Source of the DNA: Bacteroidaceae bacterium
GTDB taxonomy: Bacteria; Bacteroidota; Bacteroidia; Bacteroidales; Bacteroidaceae
DNA length: 35,716 nt
Direction: 5' to 3'
Assembly (NCBI GenBank): GCA_017555845.1
Contig: JAFZFO010000015.1
Location: 1-35,716, forward strand
In this document: in pieces, positions 1-7,074 of the stretch
Numbering within the stretch: the first letter of the stretch is position 1
Layout of the letters: every line of letters starts with the position of its first letter
Notes under the pieces: generated by a model
The model's database searches: none
What the model was told of the DNA's origin: nothing
What the model saw: the letters and a program-made list of their open reading frames with translations, nothing else
Position numbers and translations under genes: made by a program

Positions 1-2
1 AA

Positions 3-185
3 AACTTTATTCGAATTGTGAACTCTGTGCCGGAACCTTTTGGTTCTTTTCAGTTATGAAAAGAACGTATAGAAAGACTTGAAGAAAATTTAAGTGAACG
101 ACAAAGGTTGAGAAGAACAGCAGAATATAATGGCAAGCGAAGCGAAGTCAACAGTAAATTTCTACTGACCCAAAGAAGGATGTAA
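3..185 (+). other. Left-edge reading frame interrupted by one TGA
   Basis: One plus-strand frame stays open from the window edge to TAA at 183-185 except for a TGA at 57-59. The first part (18 codons, ending Phe-Gln-Leu) could be the C-terminus of a gene that begins outside the window. The 41 codons after the TGA are rich in Glu, Arg and Leu and look like a charged helix. I cannot assign a family. It may be a true gene end followed by non-coding DNA, or a decayed gene. The last codons run into the terminator stem at 176-206. Confidence 0.2.
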
Positions 186-206
186 TCCGTTTTGGATTAC
201 ATCCTT
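176..206. terminator. Bidirectional hairpin terminator
   Basis: A 13-bp perfect stem (176-188 with 194-206) encloses a 5-nt loop. A T-rich run follows on the plus strand and an A-rich run precedes it, so it could end transcription from either side. The right arm contains the stop codon of the minus-strand DUF454 gene. Confidence 0.7.
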
Positions 207-565
207 TTCTTTAATGTCCTGTAACTTAGGATATGTATTGTCACTCCCAATGCAATAGCAATAAAAAGGAGGCTCATCCACCACTCCTGGGCAACGAAGA
301 CGGCACAATAGAGCAATGTCGCCCACACCATTGTTACCGAGACGACCTTCACGCGCATCGGAAGCGCCTTGTGTTCCCTGAAGTTCCTGATATATGCCCC
401 CAGATGCTTATGTGACATGAGCCAGTCATACAACCTCTGCGAACTGCGCATATAGAGAGCAGCCGAAAGCAGAAGAAACGGCGTGGTTGGCAGCACGGGA
501 AGAAAAACACCCATAATGCCCAACGCAAGTGACACGCTACCCAAAAATGCAAAGAGAAACTTCAT
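197..565 (-). CDS. YbaN-like DUF454 inner-membrane protein
   Basis: This 122-residue protein is almost entirely hydrophobic. It has an N-terminal segment with the Gly-x-Phe-Leu-Pro-Val-Leu-Pro-Thr-Thr-Pro-Phe pattern (about residues 19-31) that marks the DUF454/YbaN family, and two further helices around residues 75-112. Length matches the family. A conserved middle section of the type Ser-x-Arg-x-Tyr-x-Trp-Leu is present near residues 41-49. The cellular role of the family is not established. The gene stands alone: it runs into the hairpin at 176-206 and is transcribed divergently from the DUF4488-like gene. The ATG at 565 lies shortly after a TACCTTCG promoter box, which fits a short leader. 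Confidence 0.85.
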   Translation of the reverse strand: MKFLFAFLGSVSLALGIMGVFLPVLPTTPFLLLSAALYMRSSQRLYDWLMSHKHLGAYIRNFREHKALPMRVKVVSVTMVWATLLYCAVFVAQEWWMSLLFIAIALGVTIHILSYRTLKKRM

Positions 566-583
566 ATTCTATATTTACCGCCG

Positions 584-591
584 CGAAGGTA
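584..591 (-). promoter_or_regulatory. Candidate -7 box for the DUF454 gene
   Basis: On the minus strand this reads TACCTTCG, one base from the Bacteroidetes consensus TAnnTTTG. It lies about 19 bases before the ATG at 565, which would give a very short leader. I found no convincing TTTG at the -33 position. Confidence 0.4.
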
Positions 592-721
592 CAAAAAAAT
601 ATGGTTGTGTCAGTATGGGATGATAGAGTAAATATTTTTTCGAAAAAACTTTTTTTTGCGTATTTTTTTGTACATTGCACCCATATAAGAAACATTGTCT
701 AACCTTAAACTCCCTACAGCT

Positions 722-1225
722 ATGAAAAAGTTCATGTTTCTATTCACGTTAATCTTATTATTAGGAGTTAAAACAGGTAATGCACAAGAGACAAAGACAG
801 GACCCGATGCCGGGCCACTTGTCGGAATGTGGCAATATGTTGAGGAGGTTACGACAGCAGAAGGAGGCAAGGCCTACATTGGCAAGCAGATATTCAAGAC
901 CATTACAGAGGAGAATACATACTTTGTAATCCTTGGAGTTAACATTCCAATCAAAGAGGCCGATTGGGCCGAGAGCAAGACCAGTACCTTGGCATTCATA
1001 ACCCAACAGGGCGAGATTGAAATGAGAGAGGACAACACCTATCTTGAATATATCAACAACCACTATCTCGACAAGAGCCTCAACAATACAATCTCGAACC
1101 TGAGATACAGATTCAGCGAGGAGAACAAGAATATTCTTTACGTGGAATACAACCTTAGCGGCACCGACAATGAGAACTGGGTAAGCGAAATATGGTTGAG
1201 AGTAATTCCATTAGGAGCAAAATAA
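722..1225 (+). CDS. Small exported DUF4488-like (lipocalin-like) protein
   Basis: A 167-residue protein with a signal peptide (Met-Lys-Lys, hydrophobic core, cleavage near Gly-Asn-Ala-Gln around residue 22). The mature part has the Gly-x-Trp-Gln-Tyr start and alternating strands of lipocalin-like Bacteroidetes proteins, and ends in a Trp-Leu-Arg-Val strand. It resembles DUF4488 proteins, for which no function is established. I chose the ATG at 722 because it begins the signal peptide; an in-frame TTG at 695 would add nine unlikely residues. It is monocistronic and ends 11 bases before a strong hairpin. Confidence 0.7.
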   Translation: MKKFMFLFTLILLLGVKTGNAQETKTGPDAGPLVGMWQYVEEVTTAEGGKAYIGKQIFKTITEENTYFVILGVNIPIKEADWAESKTSTLAFITQQGEIEMREDNTYLEYINNHYLDKSLNNTISNLRYRFSEENKNILYVEYNLSGTDNENWVSEIWLRVIPLGAK

Positions 1226-1236
1226 ATCCATAATAA

Positions 1237-1270
1237 ACGATCCCCAAAACTTGACAGTTTTGGGGATCGT
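1237..1270. terminator. Bidirectional terminator between convergent genes
   Basis: A perfect 14-bp stem (1237-1250 with 1257-1270) and a 6-nt loop lie between the ends of the convergent genes at 722-1225 (+) and 1280-1996 (-). It can serve both. Confidence 0.85.
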
Positions 1271-1279
1271 TGTATATTG

Positions 1280-1996
1280 TCATTTCTTCAGCATTTTCAA
1301 TACCGTTACATAAATGAACGGCAACAAGTACAACGTTGCAGAGACGGCCTCCCACGGAATACTGCATATTGAATGCACGCCGGCATATTGCAGGCACGGT
1401 ACAATTCCCGATGCTGGCAGAAGTGCCAGTATCGCAGGAATAAAGAGCACGAATGTGCTGCCTGTCGATACCACGACATCCATCATTGAACGATAGTTGC
1501 CATAGATGAAGCCATAAATGAGTGCCAAAAAGAGTACCCCGACAAACAGCAACAGCACCCATCCCTGTACCAATGGAGAGAGAGCAGCCTCGTGGGTCAC
1601 TCCCGAGAGTATATTCCATGGGGCTACTGCCGACATATAGAGCAAAAGGATGTAACATATTGCTACGGTTGCAGAAAAGATGAGGGCACGTTTCTCGGAG
1701 ACAGTGAGTGCACGCAGACAGAGCAAGCGCGAGAGAACTTTTGTCAGCCCCGATCCGCGCAACAGCCCACACGTTGCAACAAGCATCATTATTGTTCCCC
1801 ACGGCAAAGCATTGATTGACGGCAATGCACTGCGCAAAGCCCAACGCACACCCTCGGCACTGACAAGTGACGAGGATGGGAGTGCGGCGCCCGAAAGCAG
1901 CTGCACCAGATCCACAAAGAATGCGCCCACCCACACCATCAGCAACAGGAGCAGATAGGCAGGCAAGGGGAAATAGTATGCTCTGCTGTTACTCAT
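1280..1996 (-). CDS. Six-helix integral membrane protein, possibly AbgT-related
   Basis: A 238-residue protein with about six hydrophobic helices and few charges. The section after helix 1 contains Ser-Ala-Glu-Gly-Val-Arg-Trp, followed by a helix ending in Gly-Leu-Leu-Arg-Gly-Ser-Gly-Leu. This recalls the N-terminal part of AbgT-type (p-aminobenzoyl-glutamate) transporters, but the protein is about half their length, so a transport role is only a guess. The ATG at 1996 is preferred; an upstream in-frame TTG at 2005 is the alternative. The start overlaps the end of the response regulator gene by 8 bases, so it is very likely co-transcribed and translationally coupled with the signalling genes upstream. 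That suggests it is a target or partner of that system. Confidence 0.6.
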   Translation of the reverse strand: MSNSRAYYFPLPAYLLLLLMVWVGAFFVDLVQLLSGAALPSSSLVSAEGVRWALRSALPSINALPWGTIMMLVATCGLLRGSGLTKVLSRLLCLRALTVSEKRALIFSATVAICYILLLYMSAVAPWNILSGVTHEAALSPLVQGWVLLLFVGVLFLALIYGFIYGNYRSMMDVVVSTGSTFVLFIPAILALLPASGIVPCLQYAGVHSICSIPWEAVSATLYLLPFIYVTVLKMLKK

Positions 1997-2711
1997 CGGC
2001 TTCAAGGTTTTCTACATCAATGATGTGCAATTCAATGGCACGCACAACAAGGCGTGTGACATTTATTCCACGCTGTTCACTATCGGGGAAAAGGCGGGCA
2101 ATGAGATCGGCCTGACGCTTTTCAAGAGACTTTACACCAAAAGGCATTGTCTTCAATGATGCAACCATCTCTTTGGTATATCCCAATGCAAGATGGCGAA
2201 GGAAACACTCGTCATAGCGGTCAATCTCATAGTGTATGAGTGATTTCTGACGCGCAGTATCGCGGTTCACATTCTCACGGAAACGCTCTACGAGTTTCTC
2301 AAGCACAGGCTGGTTGAAGACATTGCGCTTGCCGGCCATGACATTGTAGATCTCGTATTTTGTCAGCAGTTCGCCAGTCTTGAGGGTAATACCGTCGGCT
2401 CCGGCATCGAGCACATCGACCCAGAGCTTTTCGTTAAGCAGTTCGCCGGTAAAGACAAGGATCTTCATCCGGGGATGCTCTTTCTTCATTCTTGCACATA
2501 TATCCACTCCAACAGTCGTTGAACCGCCAAGTCCGAGGTCGAGCAGGAGCAGGTCGGGAACGGCACGCGCAAGTACCTCATCGAGTTCACTTTCACAAGA
2601 AGCGACACCTATGACATCGGCCTCGGGCAATTCGGTACGGAATATCTCCTCGGTACCTTTGAGCTCAAGCCTCGCATCTTCAACAATCACTACACTGAAT
2701 TTCTCTATCAT
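1989..2711 (-). CDS. DNA-binding response regulator with REC and LuxR-like domains
   Basis: This 240-residue protein begins with a receiver domain. It has the acidic pair Glu11-Asp12, a likely phospho-acceptor Asp58 in the Leu-Leu-Leu-Leu-Asp-Leu-Gly-Leu strand, a Thr in Val-Phe-Thr-Gly-Glu (about residue 88) and a Lys in Thr-Leu-Lys-Thr-Gly (about residue 110). The C-terminal part (about 165-210) follows the LuxR/NarL helix-turn-helix pattern (Leu-Ala-x-Gly-Tyr-Thr-Lys-Glu-Met-Val, then Val-Lys-Ser). A linker helix rich in Arg separates the domains. It resembles Bacteroidetes regulators that pair with DUF5112/DUF5113-type sensors. It sits 33 bases after the double sensor and overlaps the membrane protein gene downstream, so it is probably the output of that sensor. 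DNA targets cannot be read from the sequence. Confidence 0.85.
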   Translation of the reverse strand: MIEKFSVVIVEDARLELKGTEEIFRTELPEADVIGVASCESELDEVLARAVPDLLLLDLGLGGSTTVGVDICARMKKEHPRMKILVFTGELLNEKLWVDVLDAGADGITLKTGELLTKYEIYNVMAGKRNVFNQPVLEKLVERFRENVNRDTARQKSLIHYEIDRYDECFLRHLALGYTKEMVASLKTMPFGVKSLEKRQADLIARLFPDSEQRGINVTRLVVRAIELHIIDVENLEADE

Positions 2712-2744
2712 AATCAGAAGCCGTTTAAATTTCTATCAAAAAAG

Positions 2745-5700
2745 TTATTTTGGCAATGTAAACAAAATGACCACACCATCGACATCGGAACGCGCCTCCA
2801 TGCGCGAGCCATGGCGACCGGTGTAATCCTCGTGCATTCGCACTATCTCCTTTGCTACAAGATACTCCATTCCAAGCAGTTCGTTGCGGACACCGATATT
2901 GTAGCGCGATGGAGTGAAAAGTTCTGCAGTCTCATCACTGGAGAGCGTGCGACGGTTGTCGACAAGCTCCACTCTCACCATATCATCATTTTCAGTTGCA
3001 CGCAACAACAATGTGCCATCGGCATCTACCTTGAAGGCGGCATCAATGAGCATTTCGAAAAGGTATGCCACTAGCGATGCATCAACCTTGGCGCAAGCAT
3101 CAGTAGGTTCGTATCTGAGCGCCAGGGACACTCCACGTTTCTTTGCACAACGTGCAGCGTAACGCTTCGCTTCATCAAACATTTGCTCCACACGTGTAGG
3201 CGAAAGTGTGAAACACATTGTATCGAGTTCACGCTTCGCACAGTTGGCAAGTATACCGAACACCGAGTTGTAATAGTCCATAAGTTCCCTCATTGCAGCG
3301 ACACTTTCACTACGTCCCCGGGGTGTTGCGAGTGCCTTTTGTGCAAGTTCGCGCACGCGGCTGGGATAATACACCGTCTCATGTTTTATTACCGACAGGC
3401 AGTTGTCCATGACCATGTTCTGCACATGCAGGCGGTTTTCCTCGAACTTGAGGCGTTCTGTCTCCTCCTCAACCTCTTCGAGGGTTGTATAACTGTTTGC
3501 CACGCGCACGGTGCGATGGTAGGCTATGGATGCCACAAAACGCGCGACAAGTTCAATGCTCACTGCCTCGTTCTCGGTCAAAGGGCGGTCGGTAACAAAC
3601 TCTATTGCACCTACAAGCACCTCGTTGCCAAGCACGGTTGCATAGAGTGGCAACACGCGCAAAAGCGCATCGGGAGAGACGAATGGTGTACCATCATCAA
3701 TTACACCATGCAGGTAGACATCGGCACCGCCACCAATAATGGATTCGGGAGCCGCAGCCGCGAGTCGTTCATCACAGAGCAGGAGGGCTACACGGGTCAT
3801 GCACATGCGCTCACCCAAACTGCGATATATCTCGTTTGCCATTGCCTGCAGCATCTCCTGCGATGAGCGTTGTGAGGAGCCAGCAACAAGTTCCAACAGT
3901 TTGAGATTCGTGCTCTGCACCAATCTCTCGTTGGACTTGCCTATTATTGTATGGCGCATATACGCAATGAGCAGATAGAGCAACAGAACCAGAGCCAGAA
4001 AACAGCAGATACCTATGAGCGCCTGTCGTAAAGCAAGCTCTGCCCTGGCCTGCTCATACTGCCCGGCAATGGCCTTGTCCTCATCGACAAGTCTGAACAG
4101 TGTTGAATAGATATAGTTGTTGTAGCGGTACATCGGCCACTTCTGCAATGCCAATGATGCCACAGCCAATTCATTACGTATGTCAAGGATATTATAGAAG
4201 ATATCCTCGGTCAAAGAGTCGGCGAAAAGCCCCTCACGCCACCATTTGAGTTCGGCATACGCCTCGCCCTGCAGGACAAGCGTATCGCTACCGCCTTTTT
4301 CATTGAGATAGTATGCGTTCAACAGTTCAAATGCCTTGCGTGCCTGCACAAAAGCCTCGTCATGGTTGCCGTGGGTGTTGCTGCTGTAAACAGAATCGGC
4401 ATAGAACCTTACATCGTCGAAAATATTTCCATCGGCCAAAGCCTTGCATGGCAACAGCATGAGCAACAACAGAATAGAGCGTACTACGCCCTTTGGAAGA
4501 CGGAAAGAGAAGCGGCTGCCACCACCCTTACGGCTCTCGATATTCATTGAGCAGACCGAGAAGATGGCATCGGTCTTCTTGTATTTTTCAATGATACCCC
4601 TGCAGTTCATCAGTCCGAAACCACCTCCTTTGCTCTTGGTGGGCAGGTTCTCGTTGTCGCTACCAATGCTTGCCGCATCGTATACCTTCTCGTTCAATAT
4701 GCGGTCGATGTCGCTTTGCGAGATACCGACTCCGGTATCGGTTACAGCAACCTCAACATAATCATTACTTTCGTTGCACTCCAGGGAAACACTACCGCCG
4801 GATGGAGTGAACTTTGCAGCATTGTCAACGAGGGTATTTATCATGAAGAGTGTAAGTGCCTTGTCGGCCTTCACTACCGGTGCAGCGTCGCCCACCTTCA
4901 ATGTTATGCCGCGCGATTCGAGCAACTGACGGCTCTTTTCTATGATGGCAAACAGGCCGGCAAGAGAGAAGCTCTCGACCTGCAGATTCATCTCGCCCTG
5001 GCGCATCTTTATCCATCGTTCAAGTATAATGTTAAGGTCATCGAGCTTTTCCGTCAGCTCGGTAACGTAACCCAATTTACGTTCCTCATCACCGGGAGCT
5101 GCATTCTCAAGCACACGCAGTTCATTCATTATCCTGTCAATATATGGACGCATGGACATCACTGTAGATACCGACACGCGTTTGAGCAGATTCTCGCGTT
5201 TGTGTTCCTCGAGATACACTGCACAGGCACGGCGCATCTCCTCAAGACGTTCCTGCTCATCTACTATATCGGCAAGGCGCATACCCTCGCCAACAGCAAC
5301 AGCCACATAGGGTACGAGCATTTCAAGCAATGAGTGTTTCTCGGGGGTCAACGGCAATGATGTCGTCACGTAGAGTGTATCACATCCACCACCAATGTAT
5401 TTCATGACAAATGAGTAACGGTTGAGCGTTTCATTGCCATTGGGAGAGAAAGCGAATTGCACCTCGCCCGAAAAGCCCGCGAGGCTCCTGTTGAGCAGTG
5501 AAACGATGTGCTCGCAAAGCTCATCCTTGCTGCCGACCTCCTGTGGAAGCGATGAAAGCAACTGACGGCACACAATGGGCAGACGTTTCAGTTCGTTTGA
5601 ATATGAGTTGATATATTTTCTCTTGCGATAGTTGAAGATTATGATTACCGACAACAACAGCACTATTGAAAGTACCGCCAGATTCAACCATTTGTCAAGA

Positions 5701-6959
5701 CGGGAGATCTCATCTTCCACAACAGACACGCTGCTCTCGATCTTCTTATTGAGACGCGTAGTACGCAGCAGCTGCAGATAACTGTCGCGGTTGATGTCCG
5801 ATGCATACTTGTCGCCCAAACCGGCAAAGGCACAGCTGGCCTCGCGGCGCACGCTGAGCAGACACTCGGGGATGTTGTACATATCGGTATCGGAGAACAT
5901 GGATGGTTCAATCTCTATGTCGCACCGTCCAAGTTCGTTCGAAGCGAAATCGGTCTCGCCGGGATAATATGTACTGTAATATGAGTTTATTCCGGCAAGT
6001 GCAGAATCAAGCAATGCCAAAGCACCATTGTAATCGCCACGCTGTGTCCTGCAGGATGCCGACACCGCCAAGGCTTCAATCATCATATATCTGTCGCCAT
6101 AGAGCGCAAAATCACGGGATGCCGCAATAGCCAATGTATAAGGGACTTCATCGGCACTGCCACTCTGCAACAATATGTGCGCCATATTGTCGGGGAGTTC
6201 ATTGAGCAGACAGTTATTGTCACGCAACAGGATGGCCAGCAACAGCTTATAGTTGGCTGTAAGCCATGTATATCCACGGTTCTCGGCACTACTCAATCCG
6301 CGGGCAAGTTGGCTGAGGCGTTCATTCGCATCCTGAGCCGTGTTCGCGAGCAGCATTCGCGCATAGGCTCTCAATGCCGGGTCATTGCTCTTTTCAAGGC
6401 CACTGTTAAGATAGCCCAATGTGCGCTTTACATCATCGAGCATTGAGAGGTTGGAAAAATAGCATACCGATACAATGCCGAATTCAATCTTGGCGCGTTC
6501 AAAGCGCGCCTTGTCACTTGCCGAGAGGAGTTCTGCATCCTCATCAATGCGCCTTATTCTCTCGAGAGCCCTTGCACGGCAATCAAAGAACTCCCTGTTG
6601 CCCGACACGCGATAACACACGGTCATTTGACCAACATCGGCAACAAGCCTTTCAATCTCGCAATCAGCCTCATCAAGCACCCTGTCATACAATGCGACAG
6701 CCGTGGCATAGTCCATTTTCATGAGAGCGGAATAGGCCATTGAGTTGGTTGCGACCATAGCAAGTTCGTGGTCACCTGCCGACAAGCTGTCAAGAGCCTT
6801 GGCAAACGAATCGGTCAATGCGATGCTCTTGTAGCGTGCATCATATACCGGCACGCACAATGAATCGACTGCCGTAGCCGAATCAACGCCATGACCGTGT
6901 CCCGTACAGGAGAATAGCGCGACACACACGAATAATATGTTGATGAAAAGACAACGCAT
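2745..6959 (-). CDS. Fused double sensor histidine kinase-like protein (DUF5112/DUF5113 type)
   Basis: This 1404-residue protein has two sensor modules in a row. Module 1 has a lipobox-like N-terminus (Leu-Phe-Ser-Cys18), a TPR-like helical domain to about residue 420, a membrane helix at about 424-443, a coiled dimerisation-like region near 570-650, and a HATPase_c domain with Asp-Asn-Ala-Ala-Lys-Phe-Thr (about 713-719), Asp-Thr-Gly-Val-Gly-Ile-Ser (741-747) and Gly-Gly-Gly-Phe-Gly-Leu (778-783). Module 2 starts with a signal-peptide-like segment (826-842), then a short sensor, a membrane helix (981-1000), a GAF-like region, a Lys-His-Glu-Thr-Val-Tyr-Tyr-Pro-Ser-Arg motif (about 1192-1201) and a degenerate ATPase domain. 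I chose the ATG at 6959, which starts the lipobox signal, over a TTG at 7028. The response regulator follows 33 bases downstream. The stimulus is unknown. Confidence 0.85.
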   Translation of the reverse strand: MRCLFINILFVCVALFSCTGHGHGVDSATAVDSLCVPVYDARYKSIALTDSFAKALDSLSAGDHELAMVATNSMAYSALMKMDYATAVALYDRVLDEADCEIERLVADVGQMTVCYRVSGNREFFDCRARALERIRRIDEDAELLSASDKARFERAKIEFGIVSVCYFSNLSMLDDVKRTLGYLNSGLEKSNDPALRAYARMLLANTAQDANERLSQLARGLSSAENRGYTWLTANYKLLLAILLRDNNCLLNELPDNMAHILLQSGSADEVPYTLAIAASRDFALYGDRYMMIEALAVSASCRTQRGDYNGALALLDSALAGINSYYSTYYPGETDFASNELGRCDIEIEPSMFSDTDMYNIPECLLSVRREASCAFAGLGDKYASDINRDSYLQLLRTTRLNKKIESSVSVVEDEISRLDKWLNLAVLSIVLLLSVIIIFNYRKRKYINSYSNELKRLPIVCRQLLSSLPQEVGSKDELCEHIVSLLNRSLAGFSGEVQFAFSPNGNETLNRYSFVMKYIGGGCDTLYVTTSLPLTPEKHSLLEMLVPYVAVAVGEGMRLADIVDEQERLEEMRRACAVYLEEHKRENLLKRVSVSTVMSMRPYIDRIMNELRVLENAAPGDEERKLGYVTELTEKLDDLNIILERWIKMRQGEMNLQVESFSLAGLFAIIEKSRQLLESRGITLKVGDAAPVVKADKALTLFMINTLVDNAAKFTPSGGSVSLECNESNDYVEVAVTDTGVGISQSDIDRILNEKVYDAASIGSDNENLPTKSKGGGFGLMNCRGIIEKYKKTDAIFSVCSMNIESRKGGGSRFSFRLPKGVVRSILLLLMLLPCKALADGNIFDDVRFYADSVYSSNTHGNHDEAFVQARKAFELLNAYYLNEKGGSDTLVLQGEAYAELKWWREGLFADSLTEDIFYNILDIRNELAVASLALQKWPMYRYNNYIYSTLFRLVDEDKAIAGQYEQARAELALRQALIGICCFLALVLLLYLLIAYMRHTIIGKSNERLVQSTNLKLLELVAGSSQRSSQEMLQAMANEIYRSLGERMCMTRVALLLCDERLAAAAPESIIGGGADVYLHGVIDDGTPFVSPDALLRVLPLYATVLGNEVLVGAIEFVTDRPLTENEAVSIELVARFVASIAYHRTVRVANSYTTLEEVEEETERLKFEENRLHVQNMVMDNCLSVIKHETVYYPSRVRELAQKALATPRGRSESVAAMRELMDYYNSVFGILANCAKRELDTMCFTLSPTRVEQMFDEAKRYAARCAKKRGVSLALRYEPTDACAKVDASLVAYLFEMLIDAAFKVDADGTLLLRATENDDMVRVELVDNRRTLSSDETAELFTPSRYNIGVRNELLGMEYLVAKEIVRMHEDYTGRHGSRMEARSDVDGVVILFTLPK

Positions 6960-6983
6960 TGTTGCTGCTGGTATTATCAAATA

Positions 6984-6991
6984 CAAATTTA
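6984..6991 (-). promoter_or_regulatory. Candidate -7 box of the sensor operon
   Basis: The minus strand reads TAAATTTG, an exact match to TAnnTTTG, about 25 bases before the ATG at 6959. No clear -33 TTTG was found, and the surrounding DNA is AT-rich, so a chance match is possible. Confidence 0.35.
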
Positions 6992-7031
6992 GTAATTTAT
7001 ATTGAAAATACACTACCCCGACCAACAATTA

Positions 7032-7057
7032 ACGCTGTGGGCAACAGCACACAGCGT
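7032..7057 (-). terminator. Hairpin terminator after the PepSY gene
   Basis: An 8-bp perfect stem (7032-7039 with 7050-7057) encloses a 10-nt loop. It lies 17 bases past the stop of the minus-strand PepSY gene and before the sensor operon promoter. The tail has only a weak T run, so termination strength is uncertain. Confidence 0.5.
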
Positions 7058-7074
7058 CATTGTTTTTATACTTA

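Noticed and set aside
1155-1934. A 259-codon minus-strand frame overlapping the six-helix protein
   Set aside because: It is Cys-rich and crosses the strong terminator at 1237-1270; the other minus-strand frame gives clean membrane helices and the expected overlap with the regulator gene.
3183-3866. A 227-codon plus-strand frame opposite the double sensor
   Set aside because: Composition is His/Cys-rich with no motif, and the minus strand is a continuous, motif-bearing protein here.
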